Source of the DNA: Rhizobium sp.
GTDB taxonomy: Bacteria; Pseudomonadota; Alphaproteobacteria; Rhizobiales; Rhizobiaceae
Reading direction: 5' to 3'
NCBI GenBank assembly: GCA_019739215.1
Contig: JAHHDR010000004.1
Location: 62,001 to 126,000, forward strand
Length of the DNA: 64,000 nt
The notes beneath the pieces were generated by a model. That model made no database searches, was not told where the DNA came from, and saw nothing but the letters and a program-made list of their open reading frames with translations. The position numbers and the translations under genes are program-made. Every line of letters starts with the position of its first letter. Position 1 is the stretch's first letter. Shown here piece by piece: positions 53,613 through 64,000 of the stretch.

Positions 53613-54329
53613 ATGGACGAACGATCGAAGGCAGCGCCACCGCTGGCAGGGGACTTTTCAACGGAATCGCTGTGCGCACGCATGCTCGAGCGCAACCGCG
53701 CGACAATCCGCGTGCAGAAGACCCATGTCGCCGTCAGGAAGCTTTCGCTGATTGTCGATGCGATGCTGGACTTGTCCAGCCGTCAGGGCTTCCACGCCAC
53801 CAGCCTCCGGGACCTGTCCGGGGCATCCGGCGTCAGCATGGGCGGGCTCTATTCCTATTTCGACAGCAAGACGACGCTGCTGACAATGATCCTGAACGAG
53901 GTCTGGAGCACGGTGACCGAGGTGCTCGACCAGGTTCCCGCCGGCATCGCGCGCGATCCGGAGGCTCATCTCGACTGGCTGATCGAGACCCATGTCAGGC
54001 TGACCGAGACGATGCAGCCATGGTTCGTCTTTGCCTATCTGGAGGCGAAGGCCTTCCCGGAACCGGCGCGGCGCATGGCTGTCGATAGCGAGGCGGCCAC
54101 GGAGAAGATCTTCGCCGACGTCCTCCATCGCGGGGTGGAGCAAGGCTGCTTCCAGATCGACGATCCGGATCTCACAGCGGCACTGATCAAGCCGCTGCTG
54201 CAGGACTGGTATGTCAAGCGCGGCAAGTACCGCAAGCGCGGCACGTCGATCGACCAGTATGTCTCAAGCGTCAAGGGCCTTCTGGCCAACGCATTCAGGC
54301 CCGGCCCAGGCAAGCGCCCGACGCGCTGA
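53613..54329 (+). CDS. TetR/AcrR family regulator of the acyl-CoA cassette
   Basis: This 238-residue protein has a helix-turn-helix near residues 60-90 (TSLRDLSGASGVSMGGLYSYF) and a TetR_C-type ligand region with TETMQPWFVFAYLEAKAF. An N-terminal stretch of about 40 residues before the DNA-binding domain is longer than usual. The ATG at 53613 follows CAAGGGC; an upstream start at 53550 lacks a ribosome site. Its position suggests it represses the catabolic operon and responds to an acyl-CoA. Confidence 0.87.
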   Translation: MDERSKAAPPLAGDFSTESLCARMLERNRATIRVQKTHVAVRKLSLIVDAMLDLSSRQGFHATSLRDLSGASGVSMGGLYSYFDSKTTLLTMILNEVWSTVTEVLDQVPAGIARDPEAHLDWLIETHVRLTETMQPWFVFAYLEAKAFPEPARRMAVDSEAATEKIFADVLHRGVEQGCFQIDDPDLTAALIKPLLQDWYVKRGKYRKRGTSIDQYVSSVKGLLANAFRPGPGKRPTR

Positions 54330-54341
54330 ACGCTGCTCCGC

Positions 54342-55739
54342 TCAATGCGCCATAGCCTTGACGATGTCTTCCGTGACTTTCTTGGCATCGCCGAGCAGCA
54401 TCATCGTGCCGTCCTTGTAGAACAGCGTGTTGTCGATCCCGGCATAGCCGGAGCCGAGCGACCGCTTGACGAAGAGACAGGTCTTGGCCTTGTCGACGTC
54501 GAGGATCGGCATGCCGTAGATCGGCGACGTCTTGTCGTCGCGGGCGGCCGGGTTGGTGACGTCGTTGGCGCCGATGACATAGGCGACATCGGCCTGGCCG
54601 AAGTCGGAATTGATATCCTCGAGTTCGAAGACGTCGTCATAGGGCACGTTGGCTTCGGCGAGCAGCACGTTCATGTGACCTGGCATGCGGCCGGCGACCG
54701 GATGGATCGCGTACTTGACCTCGACGCCAGCGGCCTTGAGCCTGTCGCCCATCTCGCGCAGCGCGTGCTGAGCCTGGGCAACCGCCATGCCGTAGCCCGG
54801 CACGATGATGACCTTGGAGGCATTGGCCATCAGATAGGCCGCGTCCTCGGCCGAGCCGAGCTTGACCTGCTTGTCGGAATTGTCCTCGGCCGGACCACCC
54901 GCCTCGCCGCCGAAGCCGCCGAGAATGACCGAGATGAACGACCGGTTCATGCCCTTGCACATGATGTAGGAAAGAATCGCGCCCGACGAGCCGACCAGCG
55001 CGCCGGTGATGATCAGCGCGAGGTTGCCGAGCGTAAAGCCGATACCGGCGGCAGCCCAGCCGGAATAGGAGTTCAGCATCGAGACGACGACCGGCATGTC
55101 GGCGCCGCCGATCGGCACGATCAGCAGCACGCCGAAGACCAGCGCAAGGGCAACGATCAGCCAGAAGACGAAATGGCTTTCGGTGACGGTCAGTACGCCG
55201 ATCAGCACGACGATGGCGATGAACAGCGCAAGGTTGATCGCATGCCGCATCGGCAGCATGATCGGCCGGCCGCTCATGCGCCCGTCGAGCTTGAGGAAGG
55301 CGATGATCGAACCGGTGAAGGTGATGGCACCGATGGCGACGCCGAGCGACATTTCCACCAGTGCCTGAGCATGGATATGCTCGACTTCGCCGATGCCGAA
55401 AGACGACGGCGCATAGAGCGCCGCGGCCGCGACCAGCACGGCGGCGAGGCCGACGAGGCTGTGGAAGCCGGCGACGAGCTGCGGCATCGAGGTCATGGCG
55501 ATGCGCCGCGCGATGACAGCACCGATGCCGCCGCCGATGGCGAGGCCGGCGATGATCAGCACCCAGCCGGTAAGACTGGGCGTTGCGAGCGCCAGTGTGG
55601 TGACGATGGCGATGCCCATGCCGACCATGCCGAAGCGATTGCCCTGGCGCGAGGTCGAGGGATGGCTCAGGCCCCGCAGCGCCATGATGAAAAGCACGCC
55701 GGAGACGAGATAGAGGAAGGCCGCGATATTGACTGACAT
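54342..55739 (-). CDS. pntB: NAD(P) transhydrogenase subunit beta
   Basis: This 465-residue subunit has about nine membrane helices in the first 260 residues and an NADP(H)-binding domain (VPGYGMAVAQAQHALREM near residue 312, then VIGANDVTNPAA and GYAGIDN). With PntAa and PntAb it couples proton entry to reduction of NADP by NADH, a main NADPH source in alphaproteobacteria. It is the last gene of a three-gene operon with short gaps. Confidence 0.96.
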   Translation of the reverse strand: MSVNIAAFLYLVSGVLFIMALRGLSHPSTSRQGNRFGMVGMGIAIVTTLALATPSLTGWVLIIAGLAIGGGIGAVIARRIAMTSMPQLVAGFHSLVGLAAVLVAAAALYAPSSFGIGEVEHIHAQALVEMSLGVAIGAITFTGSIIAFLKLDGRMSGRPIMLPMRHAINLALFIAIVVLIGVLTVTESHFVFWLIVALALVFGVLLIVPIGGADMPVVVSMLNSYSGWAAAGIGFTLGNLALIITGALVGSSGAILSYIMCKGMNRSFISVILGGFGGEAGGPAEDNSDKQVKLGSAEDAAYLMANASKVIIVPGYGMAVAQAQHALREMGDRLKAAGVEVKYAIHPVAGRMPGHMNVLLAEANVPYDDVFELEDINSDFGQADVAYVIGANDVTNPAARDDKTSPIYGMPILDVDKAKTCLFVKRSLGSGYAGIDNTLFYKDGTMMLLGDAKKVTEDIVKAMAH

Positions 55740-55751
55740 GTTATCGCCCCC

Positions 55752-56159
55752 TCACTTGTCTTTTTTCTTGTACATGGCGAGCATGCGCTGGGTGACCAGG
55801 AAGCCGCCGAAGATGTTGATCGAGGCAAGGATCAGCGCGACGAACCCCATGCCTGTGGCGATGCCCGAGGCGGAGAGGCCAACGGCCAGGAGCGCGCCGA
55901 CAACGATGACCGAGGAGATCGCGTTGGTGACCGCCATCAGCGGCGTGTGCAGCGCGGGCGTCACCGACCAGACGACATAGTAGCCGACGAAGATCGCCAG
56001 CACGAAGATCGCGAGCTGGAAGACGAAGGGATCGATGGCGCCGCCCGACAGGACATGCACCGCATCCGATATCGATGGCTGGGTCGCGACCGCGTCATGG
56101 ACGGCGGCGACGGCGGAATCGAGGTTCTCTAGGGCCTTGGTAACGGTTTCGGAAGCCAT
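55752..56159 (-). CDS. pntAb: NAD(P) transhydrogenase subunit alpha, membrane part
   Basis: This 135-residue subunit has three or four membrane helices ([19 protein letters not shown] and later segments) with [18 protein letters not shown], the conserved loop of the alpha-2 part. In this split arrangement, typical of alphaproteobacteria, it joins PntAa to the membrane. It lies 2 bases from pntAa and 12 from pntB. Confidence 0.94.
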   Translation of the reverse strand: MASETVTKALENLDSAVAAVHDAVATQPSISDAVHVLSGGAIDPFVFQLAIFVLAIFVGYYVVWSVTPALHTPLMAVTNAISSVIVVGALLAVGLSASGIATGMGFVALILASINIFGGFLVTQRMLAMYKKKDK

Positions 56160-56161
56160 GC

Positions 56162-57301
56162 TCAGCCCTCCTGCGGAACGAAATTCGGATGCACGATCTG
56201 GCCGCCATGGGTCAGCATCGTCGCCTTGACCAGTTCGTCCTCGGGATTGACCACGACGTCCCTGGTTTCCTTCGAGATCAGCGTCTCCAGGAAGGTCATG
56301 AGGTTCTTGGCGTAGAGCAGCGAGGCGGATGCCGCGACCCGGCCGGGGACATTGGCGTAGGCGATGACCTTGACGCCCTCGACATCGGTCACCTGGTCGG
56401 CAACAGCGCCCTCGATATTGCCGCCGCGCTCGATGGCCAGATCGACGGCGACCGAGCCTGATTTCATCGCTTTCAGCATGTCGCGGGTGACCAGACGGGG
56501 CGCCGGACGGCCCGGAATCAGCGCGGTGGTGATGACGATGTCCTGCTTGGCGATATGCTCGGCGACCAGCGCCGCCTGCTTGGCCTGATATTCTGCAGAC
56601 ATCGGCTTGGCATAGCCCGCGGCGGTTTCGGCCGCCTTGAATTCCTCGTCCTCGACCGCGATGAATTTTGCCCCCAGCGAGGCGACCTGCTCCTTGGCGG
56701 CGGGGCGAACGTCGGTGGCGGACACGACGGCGCCGAGACGGCGGGCGGTGGCGATCGCTTGAAGGCCTGCAACACCGGCGCCCATGACGAAGACTTTTGC
56801 CGCTGGCACCGTGCCGGCGGCGGTCATCATCATCGGCATGGCGCGGTCATAGACCGACGCTGCATCGATCACCGCCTGATAGCCGGCGAGATTGGCCTGG
56901 GAGGAGAGGATGTCCATGGATTGGGCGCGGGTGATGCGCGGCATCAGTTCCATGGCGAAAGTGGTGAGCGAAGCTCCGGCCATCTCGGCAAGGGCGCCTT
57001 CGTTGCCATAGGGGTCCATCGTGGCGATGACGATGGCACCGGGCTTGTAGCCGGCAAGTTCGGCGCTTATGGGTCGGCGGACCTTGAGCACGACATCCGC
57101 TGCGGCGGCATCGGCAGCCGATCCGATCCGCGCACCCATCTTTTCAAAATCGGGGTCGGGAATGCGGGAGAGCTCGCCTGCTCCTGCTTCGATGACAACA
57201 TCGAGGCCGAGTGCCTTCATCTTCTTCACCGTCTCCGGCGAACCCGCGACGCGCGGCTCACGGTGGACGGTTTCACGCGCAATAAAGATTGTAGCCGCCA
57301 C
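56162..57301 (-). CDS. pntAa: NAD(P) transhydrogenase subunit alpha, soluble NAD(H)-binding part
   Basis: This 379-residue cytoplasmic part has an alanine-dehydrogenase-like fold: [20 protein letters not shown] at the start, a Rossmann motif [20 protein letters not shown] near residue 172, and the mobile loop near SAEYQAKQ. It passes hydride from NADH to NADP bound by PntB. The start is GTG at 57301 with GGGAGG upstream. It is the first gene of the pnt operon. Confidence 0.95.
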   Translation of the reverse strand: MAATIFIARETVHREPRVAGSPETVKKMKALGLDVVIEAGAGELSRIPDPDFEKMGARIGSAADAAAADVVLKVRRPISAELAGYKPGAIVIATMDPYGNEGALAEMAGASLTTFAMELMPRITRAQSMDILSSQANLAGYQAVIDAASVYDRAMPMMMTAAGTVPAAKVFVMGAGVAGLQAIATARRLGAVVSATDVRPAAKEQVASLGAKFIAVEDEEFKAAETAAGYAKPMSAEYQAKQAALVAEHIAKQDIVITTALIPGRPAPRLVTRDMLKAMKSGSVAVDLAIERGGNIEGAVADQVTDVEGVKVIAYANVPGRVAASASLLYAKNLMTFLETLISKETRDVVVNPEDELVKATMLTHGGQIVHPNFVPQEG

Positions 57302-57383
57302 AAAGTCCTCCCCGACATTCAGCAGATCACCGTGCCCGCCACCATGCGGCAGCGAGCATCAACAGCAGGCGTTCAAGGACCGC

Positions 57384-57605
57384 TTACAGCAGGTAGAAAC
57401 CGAGGGCAGTCAGAACGACGAAGAGCAGGGTGGAGAAGACGAAGCCGGCTGCAGTGAAGAATCCAACCGCCATGCAGATGAGCAGGACCACGAGCATCAT
57501 CGTGCCGTACTTGGCGGCGAAGAGGAACCCGTTATAGGTCTTTTCGTGCTCGGCATAGTCCATGGAAGCACCGACTTCCACCGGTCCGGAATGATGTTCA
57601 GCCAT
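57384..57605 (-). CDS. aa3-type cytochrome c oxidase subunit IV
   Basis: This 73-residue protein has an N-terminal MDYAEHEKTYNGFL stretch and one or two membrane helices, the hallmark of the bacterial aa3 oxidase subunit IV family (PF07835). It stabilises or packs against the oxidase complex. The gene is commonly found beside pnt genes in rhizobia. The ATG at 57605 leads the family match exactly. Confidence 0.87.
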   Translation of the reverse strand: MAEHHSGPVEVGASMDYAEHEKTYNGFLFAAKYGTMMLVVLLICMAVGFFTAAGFVFSTLLFVVLTALGFYLL

Positions 57606-57778
57606 GTAGGTCTCCCCAGTCGCGTCGGCGTGGCGCGCCTTCGCAGGTCATTGTCGCAATCGGATCAGGCAGCGGATGAAATCCCGGCCTTGTGTAGGGC
57701 TTACACAATGAAAAATCGAAGCGCAATGCAACGGAAAGCCGCACGGGTACAGTCAAATCGATTTTAACCGAACGAAAA

Positions 57779-57804
57779 TGGCCCGGGCGTCGACACCCGG
57801 GCCA
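57779..57804 (-). terminator. Terminator after the TRAP binding-protein gene
   Basis: TGGCCCGGG and CCCGGGCCA form a 9-bp stem with a short loop, followed on the minus strand by TTTTCG. It ends the transcript of the gene at 57827. Confidence 0.75.
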
Positions 57805-57826
57805 TCCATGCGGTGTCAAGCTGCGA

Positions 57827-59014
<1,188 letters not shown>

Positions 59015-59140
59015 CTAAAATGACGGCTTTCAAGCAGCCGCGGCGATTTTGTTGCGCTGCCGTTTAGTCTTTTGGTCGAATGGGTTGACAGCCTCCTTCG
59101 TCTGCACAAAGAAGAGGCATAAAACCAAACGGAGCATGAA

Positions 59141-59893
59141 ATGCCGAGCCCGATCATCGCCATTCCCGCCGATACGCGCGAGATCGAGGGGTATTACTGG
59201 CACGCGACGCCAAACCAGTATGTCAACGCCGTCGTCAAGGGCACCGGGGCGACCGCGATCGTCATACCCGCGCTGATGGAAGGCAACGACATCGATGCGA
59301 TCCTCGATCGCGTCGACGGTGTCATGCTCTCCGGCTCGCGCACCAATGTCAGTCCCACGTTGTACGGCCAGGAAGCCAAGGAGTCCGACGGACCCTACGA
59401 TCCTGCGCGCGATGCCACGACGATGGAACTGATCCGCAAGACGATCGACCGCGGCATCCCGTTGCTCGCGATCTGCCGCGGCATCCAGGAACTGAACGTG
59501 GCGCTGGGCGGTACTCTGGTGACGGAAATCCAGGACGGCCCGGGCATGTGGGACCATCGCCGCCCGGATGTTCCGACGCGCGACGAAATGTATGTCATCC
59601 GCCAGCCGGTCCGGATCAAGGAAGGCACCTGCATCGCCGAGTTCCTCGGTGCGGGCGAAGTCCAGGTGAATTCGCTGCATCGCCAGGCGATCGGCGAGAA
59701 AGCCCCGAACCTGACCGTGGAGGCCGTGGCCGAAGACGGTACGGTCGAGGCGGTGTCGGTGATTGGCGCGAAGAACTTCGCCGTCGGCGTGCAGTGGCAT
59801 CCCGAATACTGGGTCGAGAGCGACGTGGTTTCGGCCAAGCTGTTCAAGGCCTTCGGCGAGGCCGTGAAGGCCTATGCCGCCGCTCGACGCTGA
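59141..59893 (+). CDS. Class I glutamine amidotransferase-like, gamma-glutamyl-GABA hydrolase family
   Basis: This 250-residue hydrolase of the PuuD group frees a gamma-linked amine from glutamate conjugates in polyamine breakdown. LAICRGIQELNVALGG near residue 108 holds the nucleophile Cys, and VGVQWHPEYW near 217 the His and Glu. Without puuABC genes nearby its exact substrate is uncertain. It converges on msrQ with a 22-base overlap of 3' ends. Confidence 0.87.
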   Translation: MPSPIIAIPADTREIEGYYWHATPNQYVNAVVKGTGATAIVIPALMEGNDIDAILDRVDGVMLSGSRTNVSPTLYGQEAKESDGPYDPARDATTMELIRKTIDRGIPLLAICRGIQELNVALGGTLVTEIQDGPGMWDHRRPDVPTRDEMYVIRQPVRIKEGTCIAEFLGAGEVQVNSLHRQAIGEKAPNLTVEAVAEDGTVEAVSVIGAKNFAVGVQWHPEYWVESDVVSAKLFKAFGEAVKAYAAARR

Positions 59894-60522
59894 TTCCTGA
59901 CGAGCAGCAGCAGCCGATAGCCCAGCAGAACCGCAATGATGCTGGCGTAGACGAAGGGCCGCGGCGGCCAGCTCTTGACCGCCATGAAGAAGTGCACCAC
60001 GCCCAGCACCGCGACCAGGTAGACCAGCCTGTGAAGCTGCCCCCAGGCCCTGCCCATCGCCCGTATCGCCCGGTTGTTGGATGTGACCGCCAACGCGATC
60101 AGGCAGAGGAAGCCGACCATGCCCACGATGATGTAGGGCCGCTTGAAGATGTCCACGGCTATGACCGGCAGGTCCATCCCGCGATCGAGGATGAAATAGG
60201 TCAGGAAGTGGAACAACACATAGTAGAATGTAAGCAAGCCGAGAGACCTCCGGAAACGGAAGAGGTTGATCCGCGTCAGGTCACGCAGCGGCGTGACGAG
60301 CAATGTCGCGATCAGGAATCTGAGCGCCCATTCGCCGAGGATGTGCTCGAAGGCCTGGATCGGATTGGCGCCGAGATCGTTGACCGCTCCCAGATAGAAA
60401 TACCACGCGGCCGGGATCAGCCCCACGCCATAAACCCACCAGGGCGAAACCCGGGCGACGAGCTTGTTGATCCGCTTCGGAAAGTCGACAGACCGCCGGG
60501 CGGTGGATGTTGCATCGGCCAC
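59872..60522 (-). CDS. msrQ: Protein-methionine-sulfoxide reductase heme-binding subunit MsrQ
   Basis: This 216-residue inner-membrane cytochrome b-type protein has about six membrane helices, with histidines in FYYVLFHFLTYF and GQLHRLVYLVAVLGVVHFF that should bind heme. It passes electrons to MsrP, which repairs oxidised methionine in envelope proteins. The family is also called ferric reductase-like YedZ. It lies 10 bases after msrP. Confidence 0.93.
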   Translation of the reverse strand: MADATSTARRSVDFPKRINKLVARVSPWWVYGVGLIPAAWYFYLGAVNDLGANPIQAFEHILGEWALRFLIATLLVTPLRDLTRINLFRFRRSLGLLTFYYVLFHFLTYFILDRGMDLPVIAVDIFKRPYIIVGMVGFLCLIALAVTSNNRAIRAMGRAWGQLHRLVYLVAVLGVVHFFMAVKSWPPRPFVYASIIAVLLGYRLLLLVRNQRRAAA

Positions 60523-60532
60523 GCCCGCGTCC

Positions 60533-61474
60533 TCAGTAATTCTCGATCAGGTCCATGCCGGCATAGAGTGACGCCACCTGTTCGCCATATCCATTGAACA
60601 TCTCGGTATCGCGCCGATCGCCACCACCGAAGAAGCCGCCGCCGGTCCCGAGCACCCGCTCGCTGGCTTGGCTCCAGCGCGGATGATCGCGCTCCGGATT
60701 GACGTTGGAATAGAATCCGTATTCGTTCGCCGCCGCCATGTTCCAAGACGTCTGGGGCTGCGTGTCGGTGAGCGTGATGGTCTCGATCGACTTGATGCTC
60801 TTGAAGCCGTATTTCCACGGCAAGACGAGACGGATGGGAGCCCCGTTCTGGTTGGGCAATTTGTCGCCATAGATGCCGACCGCCATCAATGTCAGCGGGT
60901 GCATGGCCTCGTCGAGCCGCAGCCCCTCGCGATAGGGCCATTCGAGGATCGGATAATTCACGCCGGGCATCTGGTCGGGCCTGACCGCAGTGCGGAAGTC
61001 GACATATTTCGCGCTGCCAAGCGGCTCCACCTTCTGTAGCAGATCCGACAGCATGAACCCGGTCCAGGGAAGCACCATCGACCAGGCCTCGACGCAGCGG
61101 AAACGGTAGACCCGCTCTTCGAGCGGCAGGGTGGCGATCAGTTCCTCGACGTCGAATTCCATCGGCTTGGCGACCATGCCATCGACTTTGATCTTCCAGG
61201 GAAAAGGCTTGAAGTCACCGGAATAGGCGGCGGGATCGCCCTTGCCGGTGCCGAATTCGTAGAAGTTGTTGTAGGTGGTCGCATCCTCTTTCGGCGTGAT
61301 CGTGTCGCCCACGACATAGTCAGTCTTCTTTGCATTCAGGGCAGCAAGCGCTGGCGGGGCGATGCCCGCAAGCCCGATCGCGCCCGCGCCGGCCATGAAG
61401 TGCCTGCGGCCGAGGTAGAGACCTTTCGGCGTAATCTCGGACGACGGAATAAAAGGCGGCTTGAAAGCGGGCAT
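60533..61474 (-). CDS. msrP: Protein-methionine-sulfoxide reductase catalytic subunit MsrP
   Basis: This 313-residue periplasmic molybdoenzyme has a twin-arginine signal ([10 protein letters not shown] near residue 22) about 45 residues long, and a sulfite-oxidase-like molybdopterin domain. [11 protein letters not shown] near residue 125 holds the Cys that binds molybdenum, and [13 protein letters not shown] is a family signature. With MsrQ it reduces methionine sulfoxide in exported proteins. It is the first gene of the msrPQ pair. Confidence 0.94.
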   Translation of the reverse strand: MPAFKPPFIPSSEITPKGLYLGRRHFMAGAGAIGLAGIAPPALAALNAKKTDYVVGDTITPKEDATTYNNFYEFGTGKGDPAAYSGDFKPFPWKIKVDGMVAKPMEFDVEELIATLPLEERVYRFRCVEAWSMVLPWTGFMLSDLLQKVEPLGSAKYVDFRTAVRPDQMPGVNYPILEWPYREGLRLDEAMHPLTLMAVGIYGDKLPNQNGAPIRLVLPWKYGFKSIKSIETITLTDTQPQTSWNMAAANEYGFYSNVNPERDHPRWSQASERVLGTGGGFFGGGDRRDTEMFNGYGEQVASLYAGMDLIENY

Positions 61475-61582
61475 GGAAATGTCCTCAAAACTTGTTCTCT
61501 GACACCTATACGCCGAAAATCAGACAGGTGTTTCAGTCGCCCGGTCACGAGCGCGTGAAAAAGTTCGCGGATGGCCGGCTGG

Positions 61583-61786
61583 TCATTTCTTGAATCGACT
61601 GCGGAGCCAGAAAACGAGGAAGAAGGCGAGCACGATGGCGGCGCCCGCAACGGCGCCAAGCGCCGGCGAATAGCCGCCGATCCAGAGCACGATCGCAGGC
61701 ATGAAATAGAGGGCCGCTCCAGCCACCAGCAGGATGATGGCGGCAGCGATCGCATTGTTGCGCGTCTGGTTTCCGTTTTCCGTCAT
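61583..61786 (-). CDS. Small two-helix membrane protein of unknown function
   Basis: This 67-residue protein has two hydrophobic segments (about residues 12-33 and 38-60) and a basic end (RSRFKK). Its ATG overlaps the stop of the GNAT gene (ATGA), so translation is coupled. I do not recognise a family. It is likely real because of the coupling and the clean topology. Confidence 0.65.
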   Translation of the reverse strand: MTENGNQTRNNAIAAAIILLVAGAALYFMPAIVLWIGGYSPALGAVAGAAIVLAFFLVFWLRSRFKK

Positions 61787-62463
61787 TGCGGAAGTGCGTT
61801 CCTTATATCTTCGAGCCTGCGCTTCTGGCTACCGTCGGCATTGAAATTCGCAGGATCGAGCCAGGCTTCGAAGGCTGTTCTCAACCGCGGCCACTCGTCA
61901 TCGACAATTGAGAACCACGCCGTGTCACGATTCTTGCCGCGCGACAACATGTGCTTGCGGAAGACGCCCTCGAACGTGAACCCAAGTCGGCCCGCCGTGA
62001 CCTTGCTCGCCGCATTGCCATTGTCGCATTTCCACTCGTAGCGCCGGTAGCCAAGGTCGTCGAACACATGGCGGGCCATGAGATAATGGACTTCGGTGGA
62101 CAAAGGCGAGCGCGCCATGGCCAGGCCATGCGCCACGCCGCCGACCTCGACTACGCCATTGGCCGGATCGGCGCGCATGTAGTGCGCCATGCCGACAATT
62201 TCGCCGGTCCCGTTGTCGCGGAAAAGTTCGGTCAACCATCCGCTCTGCTTGAGCGTGTCGAGCCAGTCGGCGAACGCGTCGGCATTTGCGAAATCGGGCG
62301 CCGCGAAGTATTTCAGTCGCTCGTTGGTGCCCAGGCCGCCGAGCGCAGCCCAGAGCGCATCGGCATGGTCCGAGCGGACATAGGGCTCGATCGTGACGAA
62401 GCGCCCCTTCAGCGTCACAGGCTGGGGTGCGGGACGGGGTTTCCAGTTGGTGAGATCTTCCAT
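61783..62463 (-). CDS. GNAT family N-acetyltransferase (RimJ-like)
   Basis: This 226-residue acetyltransferase fits the Acetyltransf_3 group. EVHYLMARHVFDDLGYRRYEWKC-like strands (shown as EVHYLMARHVFDDLG) and NGNAASKVTAGRLGFTFEGVF match the C-terminal acetyl-CoA-binding part. Members acetylate protein N-termini or small molecules such as aminoglycosides or spermidine; the target here is unknown. It is the first gene of a coupled pair with the small membrane protein. Confidence 0.83.
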   Translation of the reverse strand: MEDLTNWKPRPAPQPVTLKGRFVTIEPYVRSDHADALWAALGGLGTNERLKYFAAPDFANADAFADWLDTLKQSGWLTELFRDNGTGEIVGMAHYMRADPANGVVEVGGVAHGLAMARSPLSTEVHYLMARHVFDDLGYRRYEWKCDNGNAASKVTAGRLGFTFEGVFRKHMLSRGKNRDTAWFSIVDDEWPRLRTAFEAWLDPANFNADGSQKRRLEDIRNALPQ

Positions 62464-62546
62464 TGGCTCTCGCAGGGATCAAGGTTCGGTGCGGCGATAT
62501 CACCGCCGCACCGGCGAATAGACAAATGAAATCTCGTTAAGTGACG

Positions 62547-63260
62547 TCAGGCCACCTTGGCGCTGGCAACCGTCGCCTCGATATGGTCGACGAGCCCGTC
62601 GGCAAGGCCAAGCCGGCCGGCAAGCAGGTCGAGATAGCCGCGCTCGGCCCGGCTGTCCGGTTCGATGGCAATGCGGGACGCCGTGTAGAGCTCGACTTTC
62701 TGGCTCTCGGTCGTGGCAGCCGCGACAATGGCGTCTAGATCGACGGGCGTGGAAAGCTCATGCTCGAGGAAGGCCTCGGCATCCGCGCCAAGACCCGCGA
62801 TCTTGACCTTTCCGAGGATCGCCTCGCGCTCGGCTTGATCGATATGACCGTCGGCGCGGGCGGCAGCAATCATCGCGCGGACCAGGATGACCGCGAAATC
62901 TTCATTGTTGGCCGCATCATCGACGCTGAAGCCAGTGCCCGATGGCGGCGGAAGCAGAGCAGGTTCCGCGGTGGCTGCCGTCGAGGCGTCGCCCGGTTGC
63001 GGCTGCTGGCCAGCCTGCCAGTTCTTGTAGGCCTGGTAGCCAAGACCGGCAATGGCCGCAAGGCCGCCCATCTTGAGCGCAGACCCCGTCAACTGTCGGC
63101 CCGTTCCCGTACCGAGCAACACCGCGGCGATCGCACCGGTCGCCAGCGGATTGTCCTTGGCCATCTGGCCAAGCTGGCCGGCGCGATCCCGCACCGAACC
63201 TCCGGCACCGGGCACCTGGCTGCCAAGAAACTGATCCAGCAACTTTTTCGCGTCGAACAT
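62547..63260 (-). CDS. DUF533/TerB-like membrane-associated protein
   Basis: This 237-residue protein has an N-terminal FDAKKLLDQFLGS helix, a Gly/Ala-rich hydrophobic segment near residues 40-70, and a C-terminal TerB-like helical domain with AARADGHIDQAEREAIL near residue 137. It fits the DUF533 group (YebE-like), whose role is not known. The start ATG at 63260 is set by AGGAGG 5 bases upstream. The short extension upstream is not conserved. Confidence 0.8.
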   Translation of the reverse strand: MFDAKKLLDQFLGSQVPGAGGSVRDRAGQLGQMAKDNPLATGAIAAVLLGTGTGRQLTGSALKMGGLAAIAGLGYQAYKNWQAGQQPQPGDASTAATAEPALLPPPSGTGFSVDDAANNEDFAVILVRAMIAAARADGHIDQAEREAILGKVKIAGLGADAEAFLEHELSTPVDLDAIVAAATTESQKVELYTASRIAIEPDSRAERGYLDLLAGRLGLADGLVDHIEATVASAKVA

Positions 63261-63362
63261 CCAGTCCTCCTGTTTGGCCTTTTGGGTCCAAGGACAACAT
63301 AGGATCACGACTGGCGGATTACAAAGGGCTAACCTATGTTCGAGCTTCTGACCCTTAGCTCA

Positions 63363-64000
63363 TCAGCCCCTGAGCGCCACTGCCTCCGCCGCGAGCCTGG
63401 TGATGCCGTCCCAATCGCCGCTCGCGACCATGGCCTTCGGCGCCACCCAGGAGCCACCGACGCAGATGACGTTTGGCAGCGAGAGATAATCCTTCGCATT
63501 CTTGAGCGAAATGCCGCCGGTCGGGCAGAACTGGATTCCCGCGAGCGGCGAGGCGAGCGCGCCGATATAGTTGGCGCCGCCGGCCTGTTCGGCGGGGAAG
63601 AACTTCACCACCGAATAGCCGCGATCGCGGACCTTCATGACCTCGGTCGCGGTGGCCGTGCCGGGCAGAAGCGGGATGTCGGACTGGTCGGCGGCGTCAA
63701 GGACGGAGTGGCCTGCGCCCGGGGAGACGATGAACTTCGAGCCGGCCTTGACCGCCTGCTCCCACTGGCGGGCATCAAGCACGGTGCCGGCGCCGGCAAC
63801 GGCGCCCTCGACCTCGTCGGCCACCGCCTTGATCGCGTCGAGCGCGGCGGCGGTGCGCATGGTGATCTCGATCGCCTTCAGGCCGCCCTTGACGAGCGCG
63901 CGGGCCAGCGGCACGGCCGATTTCGCGTCCTCAATGATGATGACGGGCACCACCGGCTGCAGACGGAGCGTGGCAAGCAAAGTCTCGGTCTTGGCGTTCA
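63363..64000 (-). CDS. eda: KDPG/KHG aldolase (start just outside window)
   Basis: This aldolase splits 2-keto-3-deoxy-6-phosphogluconate into pyruvate and glyceraldehyde-3-phosphate in the Entner-Doudoroff pathway, the main sugar route in many rhizobia. GLKAIEITMRTAAAL holds the catalytic Glu, YSVVKFFPAEQAGG the Schiff-base Lys, and FCPTGGIS the phosphate loop. The frame is open to the right edge. The last two bases, CA, would give an ATG with one more base, so the protein starts at about 64001 with MNAKTE and is nearly complete here. Confidence 0.95.
   Translation of the reverse strand, partial: NAKTETLLATLRLQPVVPVIIIEDAKSAVPLARALVKGGLKAIEITMRTAAALDAIKAVADEVEGAVAGAGTVLDARQWEQAVKAGSKFIVSPGAGHSVLDAADQSDIPLLPGTATATEVMKVRDRGYSVVKFFPAEQAGGANYIGALASPLAGIQFCPTGGISLKNAKDYLSLPNVICVGGSWVAPKAMVASGDWDGITRLAAEAVALRG

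Overview
The window looks like a chromosomal segment of an alphaproteobacterium of the order Hyphomicrobiales (Rhizobiales), most probably Rhizobiaceae. The basis is family-level: high GC, a dnaK-dnaJ pair with an alphaproteobacterial RpoH-type promoter, the core block mgsA-glk-exporter-dapB-gpmA followed by nth, a BA14K-like protein, an aa3-type cytochrome oxidase subunit IV, split pntAa/pntAb/pntB genes, and a roughly 105-bp intergenic repeat of a kind I know from rhizobia. Species cannot be named from the sequence alone.

Layout. (1) 1-12.2 kb: an exopolysaccharide locus with the end of a GH5 glycanase, a Wzy-like polymerase, a Wzz/GumC co-polymerase with a degenerate kinase-like tail, two GT4 and one GT2 glycosyltransferases, a CE4 deacetylase, a flippase and an unusual double alpha/beta hydrolase. 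(2) 12.2-29.6 kb: housekeeping genes (dnaJ, dnaK, class A PBP, M20 peptidase, mgsA, glk, MsbA-like exporter, dapB, gpmA, mutarotase-like protein, Ada/Ogt-type DNA repair protein, nth, small membrane and redox proteins). (3) 30.0-39.0 kb: a genomic island in the 3' end of tRNA-Leu(CAG), bounded by a 17-bp direct repeat (30066-30082 and 39015-39031). It carries a P4-type integrase, remains of a second recombinase module (AlpA-like, HTH, integrase), gene remnants, an IS3-family element, and a two-gene operon of a GmrSD-like DUF262/HNH protein followed by a Schlafen/AlbA_2-type protein. That operon is the best candidate here for an undescribed defence system. (4) 39.2-48.8 kb: AI-2E-family permease, PHB-depolymerase-like esterase, a lone BrnA-like antitoxin, rsgA, and a TetR-MFP-RND efflux operon headed by a perfect 24-bp inverted repeat. 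(5) 48.9-54.3 kb: an acyl-CoA catabolism cassette (APH-like kinase, acyl-CoA ligase, acyl-CoA dehydrogenase, SDR) with a divergent TetR regulator. (6) 54.3-64 kb: proton-translocating transhydrogenase, cytochrome oxidase subunit IV, a TakP-like TRAP binding protein, a glutamine amidotransferase, MsrPQ, a GNAT enzyme, a DUF533/TerB-like protein, and eda running off the right edge.

A caution for any reader: at least nine genes carry single-base frame breaks, mostly in short homopolymers. They include genes expected to be intact (dnaJ, a class A PBP, the RND pump) as well as island genes. Reading across each break restores a full-length family member. This looks more like uncorrected sequencing indels than real gene decay, although decay in the island recombinase module cannot be excluded. 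Coordinates for those genes are given for the restored span.
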